A stretch of DNA of 64,000 nucleotides. Source: Lysinibacillus fusiformis (GTDB lineage: Bacteria; Bacillota; Bacilli; Bacillales_A; Planococcaceae). The notes beneath the pieces were generated by a model. The model had not been told where the DNA came from. It saw only the letters and a list, made by a program, of their open reading frames with translations, and ran no database searches. This document shows, in pieces, positions 16,459-25,438 of the stretch (position 1 is its first letter; each line of letters begins with the position of its first letter). A program made the translations under genes and the position numbers. The stretch lies in the NCBI RefSeq assembly GCF_002845985.1, contig NZ_PDFK01000003.1, forward strand, positions 310,001 through 374,000, given 5' to 3'.

Positions 16459-16943
16459 TTAAAGAGAATCCTTTGCAAAAGAACTATCTAAATTCCACAA
16501 TTTGTCCTCTAGATTGTCTAAGCGTGTTTTTGTTCTTTTCTCAAGATAATCTGGTAGCTCATTTTTACTGAAATAGGTAAGATTCAAACTCTCACCATCC
16601 CTCATCTCTAGTATACCACTGACATTTTTCGCACTATAAAGATGAATAACTGTATAGATTTCATCCCCATTTGGATATTGAAAATAATAATCTGGCCCTG
16701 AAAAAACACCAATCAAGTCCAATTCATTCGCTACCAGTCCTGTTTCTTCATGAAGTTCACGAGTAGCAGTTTCTTCTAGCGTTTCATTCAGTTCCATTGA
16801 GCCACCAGGTAATCCCCAATCCAACGTATCTTAACGATGTTGAAAGAGAATTTTCTTGTCATCGTTGACACAAGAATTGTCGCCCCGATACTGATAATCG
16901 GTCTACTGCCGATGTATTTCCTTAATTCTAAAATATAGCCCAT
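16459..16943 (-). pseudogene. Decayed NUDIX hydrolase gene
   Basis: The 3' part (16459-16824) encodes a NUDIX box, G-GSMEL-NETLEETATRELHEETG in pattern, and a normal C-terminus. The missing N-terminus is present upstream but broken. From an ATG at 16943 with a GGAGGAG ribosome binding site the frame reads MGYILELRKYIGSRPIISIG and then shifts by one base. The continuation DDKKILFQHR is followed by an in-frame TAA right before DTLDWGLPGG. One frameshift and one nonsense codon therefore separate the start from the catalytic part. A downstream restart at the NUDIX half would lack the first strand of the fold. Confidence 0.75.
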
Positions 16944-17198
16944 ATTGGCTCCTCCTCTATATTATAAAAAAACTATTCGCCTTTCTTATTATAAAGACCT
17001 CTATTTTACTTATAACCCTTGAAAATGGATTTATTGGTATAGATGAACAATCTTTTTTTGTACAAAATAATGCTCAAAAATGCAGAATAGTCAATCAAAA
17101 ATGAAAAATAGCTTTTTATAATCAGTCTTTTCTGAATTTTACCTATATTGATTGTTTTGAAAACTCTATGTTAAGGTAAATAGACAAATTGAATATGC

Positions 17199-17411
17199 TA
17201 AATTTTGGTGGTTCAAATGGAGTCCATTCCATTTGATTAAAAGGGAAGTTGGTGAGAGTCCAACACTGTCCCGCAACTGTATTTAGGAGCTCGATAACAA
17301 GGCCACTGTTTTGTTTGTCAAAATGGGAAGGTGTTATTGAAGTGTTGATTATAAGTCAGGAGACCTGCCACAAAATAAGCATCAATTGACCTACGAGGAT
17401 AGGGAGGTGTT
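17199..17411 (+). promoter_or_regulatory. Cobalamin riboswitch 3 (prp operon)
   Basis: The core shows AAAAGGGAAGTTGGTGAGAG, CACTGTCCCGCAACTGTA, GGCCACTG, ATGGGAAGG and GTCAGGAGACCTGCC. A P1 stem is formed by GCTAAATTTTGGTGG (17199-17213) and CCACAAAATAAGC (17368-17380). The loop hairpin CCTACGAGGATAGGGAGG completes the element. Confidence 0.95.
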
Positions 17412-17479
17412 AGCTACTGCATGATTTTTGTGAATTCCTGTAAATTCACTGTTATTTGGTCTGTCATGCTTTTGTAGAT

Positions 17480-17516
17480 TAACAACTTCTAAAAAGGGGT
17501 AGAAGTTGTTTTTTTG
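17480..17516 (+). terminator. Riboswitch-controlled terminator before prpC
   Basis: An 11-bp perfect stem AACAACTTCTA / TAGAAGTTGTT is followed by seven T residues. Confidence 0.9.
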
Positions 17517-17579
17517 TTGTTCTTTCGTGTTGGAATGGTAACGCTTACAAGAATAATTAAACAAAGGGGCTGTCATTGA

Positions 17580-18701
17580 ATGGAGTTAACTTATTCACCA
17601 GGTCTTGATGGGGTCATTGCTGCTGAAACAAAATTATCTTTTTTAGACACTGTAGGAAGTCAAATTGTTATTCGAGGCTACGACTTGATTGAATTATCAC
17701 AAAGATATTCGTATTTAGACATTGTCTACTTGCTACTGCATGGCGAAATTCCTACTGCCGAGCAACAGGCTGACTTACAGGACAAATTAAAAGCACATTA
17801 TCAGGTTCCGCAAGAGATCTTCCAAATCTTCAAGCTCTTGCCTAATGAAACACATGCGATGGATGGACTGAGAACTGGAATTTCTGTTTTAGCAGGCTTT
17901 GATCAGCACATCAATGATCGTTCTACTGAAATGAACTTGACGCGAGCTTATAGACTTTTAGGCGGTATGCCTAACATCGTAGCCAATAGCTATCGTGTCT
18001 TAAACGGACAAGATGTTGTGGAGCCAGATAGTCAGCTTTCCTATAGCGCCAATTTTTATTACATGATTACTGGTAGAAAACCAACGGCGTTAGAAGAAGA
18101 AATTTTTGATCAGTCTCTCGTTTTATATAGTGAGCATGAGATGCCAAATTCAACGTTTACGGCTCGTGTTATTGCCTCTACACAATCTGATTTGTACGGT
18201 GCTTTAACTGGAGCTGTCGCATCATTGAAAGGAAATTTACATGGAGGGGCCAACGAGGCAGTCATGTACATGCTTCTAGAAGCCAAAACAGTAGCAGGCT
18301 TTGAAGCCTTGCTGAAAAATAAACTGCAAAATAAAGAAAAGATTATGGGCTTTGGTCACCGTGTTTATATGAAAAAGATGGACCCAAGAGCACAAATTAT
18401 GAAAGAGGCATTGCATAAATTATGTTTGGCACAAGGGGATGATCGCTTATATCACATGTGTGAAGCTGGTGAGAAGGTGATGGCACAAGAAAAGAGCTTG
18501 TACCCAAATTTAGATTATTATGCAGCACCAGTATACTACATGCTTGGCTTGCCAATTGAAATCTATACACCTATCTTTTTTGGCTCACGAACAATTGGCT
18601 TATGTGCTCACGTCATTGAGCAGCATGACAATAACCGATTATTTAGACCTCGTGTCCATTATATTGGCGAGCGTCATAACCTTGAAGAATTGTCGGTATA
18701 A
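17580..18701 (+). CDS. prpC: 2-methylcitrate synthase / citrate synthase-like enzyme
   Basis: This 373-residue enzyme condenses propionyl-CoA (or acetyl-CoA) with oxaloacetate as the first step of the methylcitrate cycle. Citrate-synthase motifs are intact: GGANEAVMYMLLEA with the first catalytic His in LHGGANE, MGFGHRVY with the second, and the region around IEIYTPIFFGSRTIG. The length matches B. subtilis MmgD. The start follows AAAGGGG. The operon partners PrpD and PrpB, and the B12 riboswitch ahead, favour methylcitrate synthase over housekeeping citrate synthase. In B12-replete cells propionyl-CoA can instead go through methylmalonyl-CoA mutase. Confidence 0.9.
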   Translation: MELTYSPGLDGVIAAETKLSFLDTVGSQIVIRGYDLIELSQRYSYLDIVYLLLHGEIPTAEQQADLQDKLKAHYQVPQEIFQIFKLLPNETHAMDGLRTGISVLAGFDQHINDRSTEMNLTRAYRLLGGMPNIVANSYRVLNGQDVVEPDSQLSYSANFYYMITGRKPTALEEEIFDQSLVLYSEHEMPNSTFTARVIASTQSDLYGALTGAVASLKGNLHGGANEAVMYMLLEAKTVAGFEALLKNKLQNKEKIMGFGHRVYMKKMDPRAQIMKEALHKLCLAQGDDRLYHMCEAGEKVMAQEKSLYPNLDYYAAPVYYMLGLPIEIYTPIFFGSRTIGLCAHVIEQHDNNRLFRPRVHYIGERHNLEELSV

Positions 18702-18726
18702 TCAAGTTTTAACAACTCGCCATAGA

Positions 18727-18760
18727 GCTGATGGGCATTCTGACCAATGCCTATCAGCAT
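18727..18760 (+). other. Intercistronic hairpin prpC-prpD
   Basis: GCTGATGGGCATT and AATGCCTATCAGC form a stem of about 13 bp with no T-run, so it is more likely an mRNA-processing or stabilising stem than a terminator. Confidence 0.5.
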
Positions 18761-18799
18761 ACTAGTATATCAAATTCATGCCTTGAAAGGAAGATATAG

Positions 18800-20233
18800 A
18801 TGATTAAAACAAATGACATATCTAAGACAGATCAATTACTTACAGATATTGCGGATTACGTAGTAAATACAACTATTACAAGTGAAGAAGCATACGAAAC
18901 GGCACGCTATGTATTATTAGATACATTAGGGTGTGGCATTTTGGCCTTACAATATCCTGAATGCACGAAACTTCTTGGCCCAGTAGTACCAGGCACAGTC
19001 GTTCCCAATGGTACACGAGTTCCAGGCACTTCCTATGTTCTTGATCCTGTAAAAGGTGCCTTTAATATCGGTTGTATGATTCGTTGGCTGGATTACAACG
19101 ACACTTGGCTTGCGGCTGAATGGGGACATCCTTCCGATAATTTAGGGGGCATATTAGCTGTGGCTGATTATTTGAGTCGCGTGCGTGTTGCTGAAGGGAA
19201 AGAGCCACTTAAAATGAAAGACGTATTAGAAATGATGATACAGGCCCATGAAATACAAGGTATTCTCGCATTAGAAAATAGCTTAAATCGTGTTGGGTTA
19301 GACCATGTACTGTTTGTCAAAATTGCGACAACAGCTGTTGTGACAAAGGCATTAGGTGGCACTCGTCAGGAAATTGTCAACGCCTTATCAAATGCTTGGA
19401 TTGATAATTCGAGCCTACGAACATATCGCCATGCACCGAATACGGGTTCTAGAAAATCATGGGCTGCTGGTGATGCAACAAGCAGGGCAGTACACTTAGC
19501 CATGATGGCTGTGAAAGGCGAAATGGGCTATGCAACGGCCTTATCTGCACCTGGCTGGGGCTTCCAAGATGTTCTCTTTAATAAGCAAGAATTAAAGCTT
19601 GCTAGACCACTAGCATCTTATGTGATGGAAAATGTTCTATTTAAAGTTTCTTATCCAGCTGAATTCCATGCACAAACAGCTGCCGAATGTGCCGTTCATT
19701 TACACAATGAAGTGAAAAATCGTTTACAGGACATTGAACGCATTCAAATTACGACCCATGAATCCGCTATACGAATTATCGATAAGGAAGGACCTCTTAA
19801 TAACCCAGCTGATCGTGATCACTGTCTTCAATACATTACAGCAATAGGGCTTATCTATGGTGATATTACAGCAGACCACTATGAAGATGAAGTGGCTGCA
19901 GATCCACGTATCGATAATTTAAGAAATAAAATGGTGGTTGTGGAAAAACCCCAATATACAATTGATTACCTAGATCCTGAGAAACGTTCGATTGCCAATG
20001 CTGTTCAAGTTTATTACAAAGATGGCACATCATCTGAGCTTATTGAATGTGAATATCCTTTAGGACACCGTTTCCGTCGTGAGGAAGCATTCCCTCAAAT
20101 CATCGATAAGTTCCAGCAAAACATTAGCACCCATTATTCTCAAAAACAACACAGCAAGATTAATGAAGTTTGTGCTGATCAAGCACTTCTTGAAAATAGT
20201 GCTGTTCATGAATTCGTTAATTTATTTGTTTAA
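18800..20233 (+). CDS. prpD: 2-methylcitrate dehydratase (MmgE/PrpD family)
   Basis: This 477-residue enzyme dehydrates 2-methylcitrate in the methylcitrate cycle. The MmgE/PrpD fold is recognised from [16 protein letters not shown], the [21 protein letters not shown] active-site region and the [20 protein letters not shown] stretch. GAAAGGAAG supports the start. It follows prpC by about 100 nt, with a hairpin between, and precedes prpB. The enzyme is cytoplasmic and needs no iron-sulphur cluster, unlike AcnD-type dehydratases. Confidence 0.93.
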   Translation: MIKTNDISKTDQLLTDIADYVVNTTITSEEAYETARYVLLDTLGCGILALQYPECTKLLGPVVPGTVVPNGTRVPGTSYVLDPVKGAFNIGCMIRWLDYNDTWLAAEWGHPSDNLGGILAVADYLSRVRVAEGKEPLKMKDVLEMMIQAHEIQGILALENSLNRVGLDHVLFVKIATTAVVTKALGGTRQEIVNALSNAWIDNSSLRTYRHAPNTGSRKSWAAGDATSRAVHLAMMAVKGEMGYATALSAPGWGFQDVLFNKQELKLARPLASYVMENVLFKVSYPAEFHAQTAAECAVHLHNEVKNRLQDIERIQITTHESAIRIIDKEGPLNNPADRDHCLQYITAIGLIYGDITADHYEDEVAADPRIDNLRNKMVVVEKPQYTIDYLDPEKRSIANAVQVYYKDGTSSELIECEYPLGHRFRREEAFPQIIDKFQQNISTHYSQKQHSKINEVCADQALLENSAVHEFVNLFV

Positions 20234-20245
20234 CTTCTTTCAGGA

Positions 20246-20380
20246 AATTAAAGCCTCTGGCGAATGTCACGAATCGGGAAGGAGTTAATAAAGGATGTTA
20301 GCCTAAAATCCTCCCATCCTTGAGATAACGGCTAACTGACCTGCATCACAGCCGCTTTCGGACGTAAATATGCCGAGGCA
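20246..20380 (+). repeat. Intergenic repeat element with terminal inverted repeats
   Basis: This roughly 135-bp non-coding element begins TTAAAGCCTCTGGCGAATGT and ends ATATGCCGAGGCAT; GCCTCTGGC and GCCGAGGC form imperfect terminal inverted repeats. A copy of its first 25 nt, differing only by transitions, lies at 9867. It sits between prpD and prpB without a terminator-like T-run, so it may shape mRNA stability. It is probably a dispersed small repeat of the genome. Confidence 0.55.
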
Positions 20381-20407
20381 TCATTGATTATTAGGAGGTT
20401 TTTATAG

Positions 20408-21322
20408 ATGGCGTGGATTGTAAATGAAGCAATAGCACAAAAACAATTGGCTGAACAATTTCGAACACTCATTACTCGTTCAACGATTTTACAAATCCCA
20501 GGAGCTCATGATGCAATGGCTGGCTTAATGGCTAAAAAAGTTGGCTTTGAGGCATTATATCTTTCTGGCGCTGCCTACACTGCCAGTAGAGGCTTACCTG
20601 ATTTAGGCATGATTTATTCAAATGAAGTTGCACAGCGTGCGAGCGAAATTATTCGTGCGACTAATTTACCGTTGCTAGTGGATATCGATACTGGCTTTGG
20701 TGGTGTCTTAAATGTTGCCCGCACAGCTCGTGAAATGGTAGAGGCTGGAGTAGCTGCTGTACAGCTAGAGGATCAAAATCTTCCCAAAAAATGTGGTCAT
20801 TTGAATGGGAAAACACTCGTTGCTCAAGAGGAAATGATACAAAAAATAAAAATGATTAAACAAATAGCTCCTACGTTAGTAATTGTTGCCCGCACGGATG
20901 CAAGGTCTGTAGAAGGTTTAGAGCAGGCTATTTTAAGAGCTAAAGCTTATGTAGCAGCTGGGGCAGATGCCATTTTTCCAGAGGCTCTCCAAACAGAAAA
21001 AGAATTTAAACATTTTGCCAGTGAGCTAGATGCTCCGTTATTAGCCAATATGACTGAATTTGGACAAACACCGTATTATACAGCTAAGGAATTTGAAAAG
21101 ATGGGCTATTCGATGGTTATATATCCCGTTACATCGATGAGAGTAGCAGCCAAAGCCTATGAGCAAGTGTTTGGCTTAATAAAAAAGACAGGGACTCAAA
21201 AAGAAGCTATTGAGGATATGCAAACAAGAAGTGAATTATATGAAACCATTTCCTATTACAAATTTGAAGATTTAGATAGTGAGCTGGCGAAAACCATCTT
21301 ACCTAAAGAGGAAATAAAGTAG
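20408..21322 (+). CDS. prpB: 2-methylisocitrate lyase
   Basis: This 304-residue enzyme splits 2-methylisocitrate into pyruvate and succinate, the last step of the methylcitrate cycle. The PEP mutase/isocitrate lyase barrel is recognised from LQIPGAHDAMAGLMAKKVGF, the metal-binding LLVDIDTGFGG and the catalytic PKKCGHLNGK motif, where the Cys is the general acid. VARTDARSVEGL is also typical. A strong AGGAGG precedes the ATG. It corresponds to MmgF/YqiQ of B. subtilis. Confidence 0.94.
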   Translation: MAWIVNEAIAQKQLAEQFRTLITRSTILQIPGAHDAMAGLMAKKVGFEALYLSGAAYTASRGLPDLGMIYSNEVAQRASEIIRATNLPLLVDIDTGFGGVLNVARTAREMVEAGVAAVQLEDQNLPKKCGHLNGKTLVAQEEMIQKIKMIKQIAPTLVIVARTDARSVEGLEQAILRAKAYVAAGADAIFPEALQTEKEFKHFASELDAPLLANMTEFGQTPYYTAKEFEKMGYSMVIYPVTSMRVAAKAYEQVFGLIKKTGTQKEAIEDMQTRSELYETISYYKFEDLDSELAKTILPKEEIK

Positions 21323-21366
21323 GAGAAAAGTTTACTTTTCTCCTCTTTCTTTCAAGGAGGACTAGC

Positions 21367-23034
21367 ATGGATACATTAGAAAACAAAATGACCATTTTTA
21401 CACCTGAGGACTTTCAGGAGGAGGAAGGGCTCATAGCAAAAACCGCAGAGCTGTTCATCAAACAAGATGTCGCTACTAATATGGCAGCTATTGAGCAGCA
21501 TCAATATGACATCACTCGTCGGTTATTTCAAAAAGCTGGTGATCTTGGTTTACTAGCCATCGAAATACCCGAGGCCTATGGAGGGCTAGAACTTAATAAA
21601 AAAATTTCCGGGTTAGTTGCAGAAAGGATGGGCTATGGCAGCTCATTCAGTGTATCTTACAATATTCACGCAGGAGTCGGCACATTGCCCTATGTCTATT
21701 TTGGCGATGCGTCCCAAAAGCTGAAATACCTACCAAAGCTAGCTTCAGGTGAATGGATTGGCGCTTACGCTCTGACGGAGCCAGACGCAGGCTCAGATGC
21801 ACTACATCCCAAAACAAATGCCATTTTAAACGAGGACGGCTCTGCATGGGTAATAAATGGTGAAAAGCAATGGATTACCAATGCACAGCTAGCAAATCTC
21901 TTTGTTGTTTTTGCGAAAACGAGTGAAGGCATGACTGCATTCATTGTAGAACGTACATTTAGCGGTGTATCTATTGGACAAGAAGAGGAGAAAATGGGCA
22001 TTAAAGGCTCCTCGACTGCTACGCTTATTTTACAGGATGTTGTCGTGCCGAGGGAAAATGTTCTTGGCGAGGTTGGAAAAGGCCATAAAGTAGCGATGAA
22101 TATATTGAACATGGCACGCTTAAAGCTAGCTTTCTCCAACATCGGCACTTCCAAACAGGCACTTCAGTTAGCTGTAACGTATGGTAGGGAACGGAAGCAA
22201 TTTCACCAGCCAATCGTTCATTTTACCATGATACAGGAAAAACTTGCGGATATGGCAACCTCCATCTATGGGGCGGAAAGTGCTGCATACAGGACAGCAG
22301 GAGAAATAGATGATGCGATGGAAGTTACGGATAAAGAGTCAATGGTTCAAAAAATAGCTGATTTCGCTCTGGAATGCGCACTCAATAAAGTCAATTGCTC
22401 AGAAGTGCTTGGGAAAATTGTAGATGAAGCTGTACAAATCCATGGTGGCTATGGCTATATGCAAGACTACGAGGTTGAACGCTTATATCGTGACGCTAGA
22501 ATTAGCCGTATTTTTGAAGGAACAAATGAAATCAACCGTTTAACAATGGCGAAGCTACTATATAAGAAGTATTCACAAGCAACATCTACCGAAAATGCTC
22601 CAGTAGCATATCAACCAGCAGAAAAGAATCAGCAATACATCCGTCTTGCCAAGTACTTAATGCAAATAGCCATCGCTGTCATTGCTGACGCACAGATTCA
22701 ATTGGAGCAAGAGCAGGAATATATGCGTCTGCTAGCTGATATAGCAAAAGATATTTATGTTATGGAAGCTTCTTTACTGCGGACGGAAAAGAACGCATGT
22801 GACAATATGAAGCATTTGATGACAGATATTCTTTGTCAGGAAGGCTATCGTAAAATAGAAAAAAGGACAATCGACATTATTTGTGCTGCTGAAACAAATG
22901 AACAAAAGCGAAAAACAAGGTTAGATCATATTCAGCGCTTAAACATCCCACTCCATCAGAATCTCTTTATGAAAAAGCGAGAGATTGCAAGAGGGATCAT
23001 CAACAATCCAAAATCGATCAGTTCATTATCATAA
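21367..23034 (+). CDS. Acyl-CoA dehydrogenase (extended type)
   Basis: This 555-residue flavoprotein oxidises an acyl-CoA to its 2-enoyl-CoA. The acyl-CoA dehydrogenase core occupies about residues 15-400: AYALTEPDAGSDAL and WITNAQLANLFVVFAKT bind FAD and substrate, and IFEGTNEINRLTMAK is the C-terminal signature with the usual catalytic Glu region (IHGGYGYM...YRDARI). About 150 further residues form a helical tail, as in long FadE/VLCAD-like enzymes, which is unusual for a short-chain role. Its place between prpB and two crotonase-family genes suggests propionyl-CoA or isobutyryl-CoA as substrate; this is inferred. Confidence 0.85.
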   Translation: MDTLENKMTIFTPEDFQEEEGLIAKTAELFIKQDVATNMAAIEQHQYDITRRLFQKAGDLGLLAIEIPEAYGGLELNKKISGLVAERMGYGSSFSVSYNIHAGVGTLPYVYFGDASQKLKYLPKLASGEWIGAYALTEPDAGSDALHPKTNAILNEDGSAWVINGEKQWITNAQLANLFVVFAKTSEGMTAFIVERTFSGVSIGQEEEKMGIKGSSTATLILQDVVVPRENVLGEVGKGHKVAMNILNMARLKLAFSNIGTSKQALQLAVTYGRERKQFHQPIVHFTMIQEKLADMATSIYGAESAAYRTAGEIDDAMEVTDKESMVQKIADFALECALNKVNCSEVLGKIVDEAVQIHGGYGYMQDYEVERLYRDARISRIFEGTNEINRLTMAKLLYKKYSQATSTENAPVAYQPAEKNQQYIRLAKYLMQIAIAVIADAQIQLEQEQEYMRLLADIAKDIYVMEASLLRTEKNACDNMKHLMTDILCQEGYRKIEKRTIDIICAAETNEQKRKTRLDHIQRLNIPLHQNLFMKKREIARGIINNPKSISSLS

Positions 23035-23050
23035 ACAGGAGGGAAAAATC

Positions 23051-23836
23051 ATGGTTGATACATTTGCCAATGTTAGTAAAGAAGATTCCATCACGCTTAT
23101 TCATTTAAATCATCCACCAGCAAATACGTTGTCATCAGCTTCTATTGAACATCTTCGTGTCATTTTTAAAGAATTAGCTGAGGATGAAGAGACGAGAGCC
23201 ATCATTGTGACCGGCTCTGGACGATTTTTTGCTGCGGGAGCAGATATAAAGGAATTTGTTGCTGCCTTTGGGCAACAGGATAGAGCATTACAAATGGCTG
23301 AAGCAGGCCAAGCGCTATGTGATGAAATTGAAGCCATGAAAAAGCCTGTTATTGCTGCTATTAATGGGCCAGCCCTTGGAGGAGGACTAGAGCTAGCGTT
23401 AGGCTGTCATTTCAGGATTGCTTCAAGTAATGCCATTGTTGGTTTACCAGAATTAAAGCTTGGCTTACTGCCGACATTCGGAGGCACTCAACGACTGAGC
23501 AGAATAACAACGCAAGCAAAGGCTCTACAATTAATTTTAACAAGCAAGCAATTAAGTGCTGATGAAGCACTACAACTAGGTATTATTCAAGTGGTGACGG
23601 AGCCAGATGAGCTTCTGCCAACTGCCAAAGCCCTTGCTCAGTCTTTTGTTGAGGGCAAAAGTATGACAAGTGTATCCCGTACAATTGAATGTATAATTCA
23701 AGGTGGGAAGGATCATCTCCAAAAAGGGCTGGAATTAGAACGAACACGCTTTGCTGAGTTATTTTTAACAGCGGATGCTAGAGAAGGCGTTCAAGCATTT
23801 ATTGACAAAAGACAGCCCAACTTTAAACATTTGTAA
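23051..23836 (+). CDS. Enoyl-CoA hydratase
   Basis: This 261-residue crotonase-family enzyme adds water to a 2-enoyl-CoA. The oxyanion-hole strands are visible in AAGADIKEF and the second one in GPALGGGLELALGCHFRIAS; both catalytic Glu residues fall in ELALGCH and GLPELKLGLLP. The ATG at 23051 follows AGGAGGG; the reading from 22985 overlaps the dehydrogenase and is rejected. In this operon it could hydrate acrylyl-CoA to 3-hydroxypropionyl-CoA or methacrylyl-CoA to 3-hydroxyisobutyryl-CoA. Confidence 0.9.
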   Translation: MVDTFANVSKEDSITLIHLNHPPANTLSSASIEHLRVIFKELAEDEETRAIIVTGSGRFFAAGADIKEFVAAFGQQDRALQMAEAGQALCDEIEAMKKPVIAAINGPALGGGLELALGCHFRIASSNAIVGLPELKLGLLPTFGGTQRLSRITTQAKALQLILTSKQLSADEALQLGIIQVVTEPDELLPTAKALAQSFVEGKSMTSVSRTIECIIQGGKDHLQKGLELERTRFAELFLTADAREGVQAFIDKRQPNFKHL

Positions 23837-23850
23837 GGGAGGAAACTACT

Positions 23851-24915
23851 ATGACAAATGAAGTAATATTTTCCGTCAGTGAGGGTGGCGCAGCAAGCAT
23901 TACGCTGAATCGTCCTCAAGCTTTAAACTCACTTTCTATAGAAATGCTAAAGCCCATTGGTGAGAAACTAAAGGAATGGCAGGCGAATGATCAAATACAC
24001 TTGATAATTCTAAGAGGTGCTGGCGAAAAGGGCTTTTGTGCTGGGGGTGATATTAAAACACTCTATAAAGCTCGCTCCAGTCAGGAAGCTTTCCAAAATG
24101 CCGAAATCTTTTTTGAGGAAGAATATCACATAGATAGGGCAATCTATCACTACCCAAAGCCTATCATTGCTTGCCTTGATGGCATTGTCATGGGAGGTGG
24201 GGTTGGTTTAACGTATGGGGCTAGCCACCGAATTGTGACAGAGCGAACAAAATGGGCTATGCCAGAAATGAATATTGGCTTCTTTCCTGATGTTGGAGCT
24301 GCCTATTTTCTAAATAAAGCGCCTGGCTATGTAGGATATTACTTAGCTTTAACAGCTTCGATCATCCAAGCTGCAGATGTTCTCTTTGCTAATGGTGCAG
24401 ATAGCTATATGACGAGCGATCATTTACACGCATTCCTCACACGCATTGAACAAACGAACTGGCATACAGTGGAAACTAGCACAGCTCTAAAGCAATTAAT
24501 AGAGGACTATTCAAGTACACCAACAGCAAACAGTGAGCTTGCCAGCCTTCAAAATGAAATCGATCAACATTTCTCAAAACATACAGTGGAGAAGATAGTC
24601 GAATCCTTAGACAATGACCCAAGCAAATTTGCACAAGAAACAAAGCAGTTGCTTCTATCTAAATCTCCATCATCCTTAAAAATTACATTAAAGCAGCTGA
24701 TAGATGCTCAACATAAAACGGTAGAAGAATGCTTTGCGACTGATTTAATCTTGGCAAAAAACTTTTTAAATCATGAGGATTTCTATGAAGGGGTTAGGTC
24801 TGTCGTCATTGATAAGGATCGAAATCCTCAGTATATCTATCAAACATTCGCTGATTTTACAGATGATATACTTGAAAAATTCTTTCAAGACAGTAGTGAA
24901 ACCGTAAAGAAGTAA
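23851..24915 (+). CDS. 3-hydroxyisobutyryl-CoA hydrolase-like enzyme
   Basis: This 354-residue crotonase-superfamily member has the features of 3-hydroxyisobutyryl-CoA/3-hydroxypropionyl-CoA hydrolases: LNRPQALNSLS, GFCAGGDIKTLYKA, GIVMGGGVGLTYGASHRI and PEMNIGFFPDVGAAYFL. The C-terminal extension (EECFATDLILAKNFLNHEDFYEGVRSV in pattern) distinguishes it from plain enoyl-CoA hydratases. The gene follows the hydratase by 14 nt with GGGAGG. It ends the B12-riboswitch operon. A hydrolase of this type is the third step of valine breakdown and of the C. elegans propionate shunt. Confidence 0.85.
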   Translation: MTNEVIFSVSEGGAASITLNRPQALNSLSIEMLKPIGEKLKEWQANDQIHLIILRGAGEKGFCAGGDIKTLYKARSSQEAFQNAEIFFEEEYHIDRAIYHYPKPIIACLDGIVMGGGVGLTYGASHRIVTERTKWAMPEMNIGFFPDVGAAYFLNKAPGYVGYYLALTASIIQAADVLFANGADSYMTSDHLHAFLTRIEQTNWHTVETSTALKQLIEDYSSTPTANSELASLQNEIDQHFSKHTVEKIVESLDNDPSKFAQETKQLLLSKSPSSLKITLKQLIDAQHKTVEECFATDLILAKNFLNHEDFYEGVRSVVIDKDRNPQYIYQTFADFTDDILEKFFQDSSETVKK

Positions 24916-24945
24916 GAACAATGACATCTTCGCTCAATAAATGCT

Positions 24946-24982
24946 GAAACCATCTACTTGTTAAGAGGTAGGTGGTTTCTTA
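24946..24982 (+). terminator. Intrinsic terminator of the prp operon
   Basis: GAAACCATCTAC pairs with GTAGGTGGTTTC (one G-T pair). A short T-containing tail follows. Confidence 0.75.
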
Positions 24983-25059
24983 AGTGTTGTTCTGTAGATT
25001 TTCATAGGGTTTTGTCAGAGAACGTAGAATGATATGTTATACTATAAAAAACGGAATAA

Positions 25060-25262
25060 AAGGATAAAGGTACAAATTCAATAGAATTTGTTTAAAAGGG
25101 AAGAACGGTGAAAAGCCGTCGCTGTCCCGCAACTGTAATTGGGAGCACATTTTAAAAACCACTGTTATGTATGTAATGGGAAGGGAAAAATGTGTGATGA
25201 TCATAAGCCAGGAGACCTGCCTTTATCTAGTACAGCCAAAACCTACGCGGATAGGGGGTGTT
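25060..25262 (+). promoter_or_regulatory. Cobalamin riboswitch 4 (unknown operon)
   Basis: The core is clear: TTTAAAAGGGAAGAACGGTG, GCTGTCCCGCAACTGTAA, ACCACTG, GGGAAGG and AGCCAGGAGACCTGCC. The P1 stem is GGATAAAGG (25062-25070) / CCTTTATCT (25220-25228). The loop hairpin CCTACGCGGATAGGGGG follows. TTGTCA and TATACT boxes lie upstream at about 25013 and 25037. Confidence 0.95.
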
Positions 25263-25383
25263 GAGTGTGACGAATTACCTTCATCATACTCATAGTGCGA
25301 CAACCAAAAAAAGAGTCTCTATTCAATATAGACGACTTATTTTATATTGGTTGAAGAACTATGAAGTATGTCAGTCATAGCTA

Positions 25384-25416
25384 GCATCTTACCATTAGGG
25401 CAAGATGTTTTTTTTA
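25384..25416 (+). terminator. Riboswitch-controlled terminator before the unknown operon
   Basis: CATCTT (25385-25390) pairs with AAGATG (25402-25407), followed by eight T residues. The stem is short but GC-flanked by GC/TACC...GGGCA pairing in the loop. Confidence 0.75.
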
Positions 25417-25438
25417 TGAATAAATAGGGGTGAACAAG

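Noticed and set aside
17580..18701. Housekeeping citrate synthase
   Set aside because: Operon partners PrpD and PrpB plus the B12 riboswitch favour 2-methylcitrate synthase, although activity with acetyl-CoA cannot be excluded.
20246..20395. Possible integron attC site or T-box leader
   Set aside because: No integrase-type core site, no T-box consensus and no aminoacyl-tRNA-related gene; the terminal repeats suggest a simple dispersed repeat.
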